Shown here piece after piece: positions 63,384-64,000 of a stretch of 64,000 nucleotides of DNA (position 1 is its first letter; every line of letters begins with the position of its first letter). The stretch covers positions 992,001 through 1,056,000 of the forward strand of contig NC_010571.1 of NCBI RefSeq assembly GCF_000019965.1, in the 5' to 3' direction. Source of the DNA: Opitutus terrae PB90-1. GTDB lineage: Bacteria; Verrucomicrobiota; Verrucomicrobiia; Opitutales; Opitutaceae. Below the pieces are notes generated by a model. That model ran no database searches. It saw nothing but the letters and a program-made list of their open reading frames with translations, and was not told the origin of the DNA. Made by a program: the position numbers and the translations under genes.

Positions 63384-64000
63384 GTGACCGTCGAGAAGAT
63401 CTCCAGTTTGCAGAATCCGCGCGTGAAGCAGCTCGTGAAGCTGCGTGATCGCCGGCCACGCGACGAAGCGGGCGTGTTCCTGATCGAGGGGTTTCGCGAG
63501 ATCCGGCGGGCTTTGGAAAAGCGCGTGCCGCTGCGGGAGCTCTACTACGCGCCGGAGTGGTTTTTGGGCGAAAACGAGCCCGCGCTGATCGCCCAGGCCG
63601 AAGCCGCGGGCGCGCAGCTGTTCGAACTCACCAAATCGGCGTTCGCCAAAGTTGCTTATCGCGAGCGGCCGGACGGGCTGCTGGCGGTCGCGCCGCAGTG
63701 GAAACGGACGCTGCAAGACCTGGACAAGATTGTAGCCGGGTCCGGTGGGCCCGGCAGGCCGGGGTCGACGACCCCGGCTACAACGAGCGCGGTAGGAGCG
63801 GGCGCCCCCGACCTACAACGCGCGCCGTTCATTCTCGTGGTCGAAGCGATCGAGAAGCCCGGCAACCTCGGCACCATCCTGCGCAGCGCGGACGCGGCCG
63901 GCTGCGACGCCGTGATCGTATGCGATCCGGTCACGGATATTTTCAATCCGAACGTGGTGCGCGCGTCGACCGGCGTTCTTTTCTCGGTGCCACTGGTGGT
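63384..64000 (+). CDS. SpoU/TrmH-family RNA 2'-O-methyltransferase (3' end outside window)
   Basis: The first 205 codons are present. From a GTG at 63384 the protein begins MTVEKISSLQNPRVKQLVKL (GTG read as M) and has the substrate-binding N-terminal domain (DEAGVFLIEGFREIRRALE) typical of TrmH-family enzymes that methylate ribose 2'-OH in tRNA or rRNA, then the SpoU catalytic domain FILVVEAIEKPGNLGTILRS and DPVTDIFNPNVVRAS. The remaining C-terminal motifs lie beyond the window end. Between the two domains about 28 residues (from V117) are encoded by palindromic DNA (a REPIN-like element and a second GTAG...CTAC unit). It reads through without a stop. Confidence 0.88.
   Translation, partial: MTVEKISSLQNPRVKQLVKLRDRRPRDEAGVFLIEGFREIRRALEKRVPLRELYYAPEWFLGENEPALIAQAEAAGAQLFELTKSAFAKVAYRERPDGLLAVAPQWKRTLQDLDKIVAGSGGPGRPGSTTPATTSAVGAGAPDLQRAPFILVVEAIEKPGNLGTILRSADAAGCDAVIVCDPVTDIFNPNVVRASTGVLFSVPLV
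63732..63781. repeat. REPIN-like element inside the SpoU-type gene
   Basis: GTAG (63732-63735) is followed by a hairpin (63736-63743 with 63747-63754, one G-T pair, 3-base loop), a 4-base spacer, a second hairpin (63759-63766 with 63770-63777, 3-base loop) and CTAC (63778-63781): 50 bp in all, with 9-bp complementary ends. It is read in frame as part of the domain linker. Confidence 0.7.
63792..63816. repeat. second GTAG...CTAC unit inside the SpoU-type gene
   Basis: GTAG (63792-63795) and CTAC (63813-63816) flank a small stem (CGGG at 63799-63802 with CCCG at 63807-63810). It lies ten bases after the larger element. The two elements are 50 and 25 bp, together a multiple of three. Confidence 0.45.

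Noticed and set aside
63300-63716. N-terminal extension of the RlmD-like frame
   Set aside because: It runs antisense over the SpoU-type gene and lacks family resemblance.

Overview
The window is one 64 kb stretch of GC-rich, gene-dense bacterial chromosome. I read it as Verrucomicrobiota, most like the Opitutaceae. That is inferred from style, not from a marker gene: big secreted Ig-like/delta-60 proteins, many histidine kinases, few clear Shine-Dalgarno sequences, frequent GTG/TTG starts, and GC-rich palindromes scattered between and inside genes. About 42 protein genes are supported. I found no rRNA, tRNA, CRISPR array, prophage or transposase gene.

Layout. 0-12 kb: a chemoreceptor, a TrpB2-type tryptophan synthase beta chain, a periplasmic GH3 beta-glucosidase, NADP-type glutamate dehydrogenase, an 878-aa protein joining a degenerate KaiC/RecA-like domain to a PEP-synthase-type ATP-binding domain, a YchF-like protein without a GTPase domain, and an aldo/keto reductase. 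12-21 kb: two signalling modules (a membrane sensor kinase overlapping a receiver-kinase; a dual-receiver kinase next to a NarL-type regulator) around an S4 RNA-binding protein, a DUF3016 protein, a BON-domain protein and a small membrane protein. 21-31 kb: gluconokinase, a penicillin-acylase-family hydrolase, uracil phosphoribosyltransferase, a hybrid kinase, RlmN, a TPR-like exported protein, an AlkD-like protein. 31-41 kb: DAHP synthase, a hypothetical, an amino-sugar kinase with a SIS protein and a methyltransferase, a DUF481 outer-membrane protein, a 1011-aa FAD/Fe-S oxidoreductase, a small ribbon-helix-helix-like protein. 41-49 kb: a 13-haem cytochrome c fused to a cytochrome b domain, MarC, an M20 peptidase, PdxH overlapping another kinase, an RmlD-like reductase, a lipoate-ligase-family protein. 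49-62 kb: three tandem giant secreted proteins sharing one C-terminal domain of about 270 residues. 62-64 kb: two divergent RNA methyltransferases (the last runs off the end).

The most interesting signals are: (1) REPIN-like elements, built as GTAG-hairpin-spacer-hairpin-CTAC, in two intergenic gaps and in frame inside a SpoU-type methyltransferase gene; (2) the shared C-terminal domain of the three tandem giant proteins; (3) the domain architectures of the 878-aa PEP-synthase-like protein and the GTPase-less YchF-like protein; (4) other palindromic or repeated DNA inside the RlmD-like methyltransferase gene, and a 25-bp-arm inverted repeat between the two terminal genes. All family assignments come from reading the translations. 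No database search was run.
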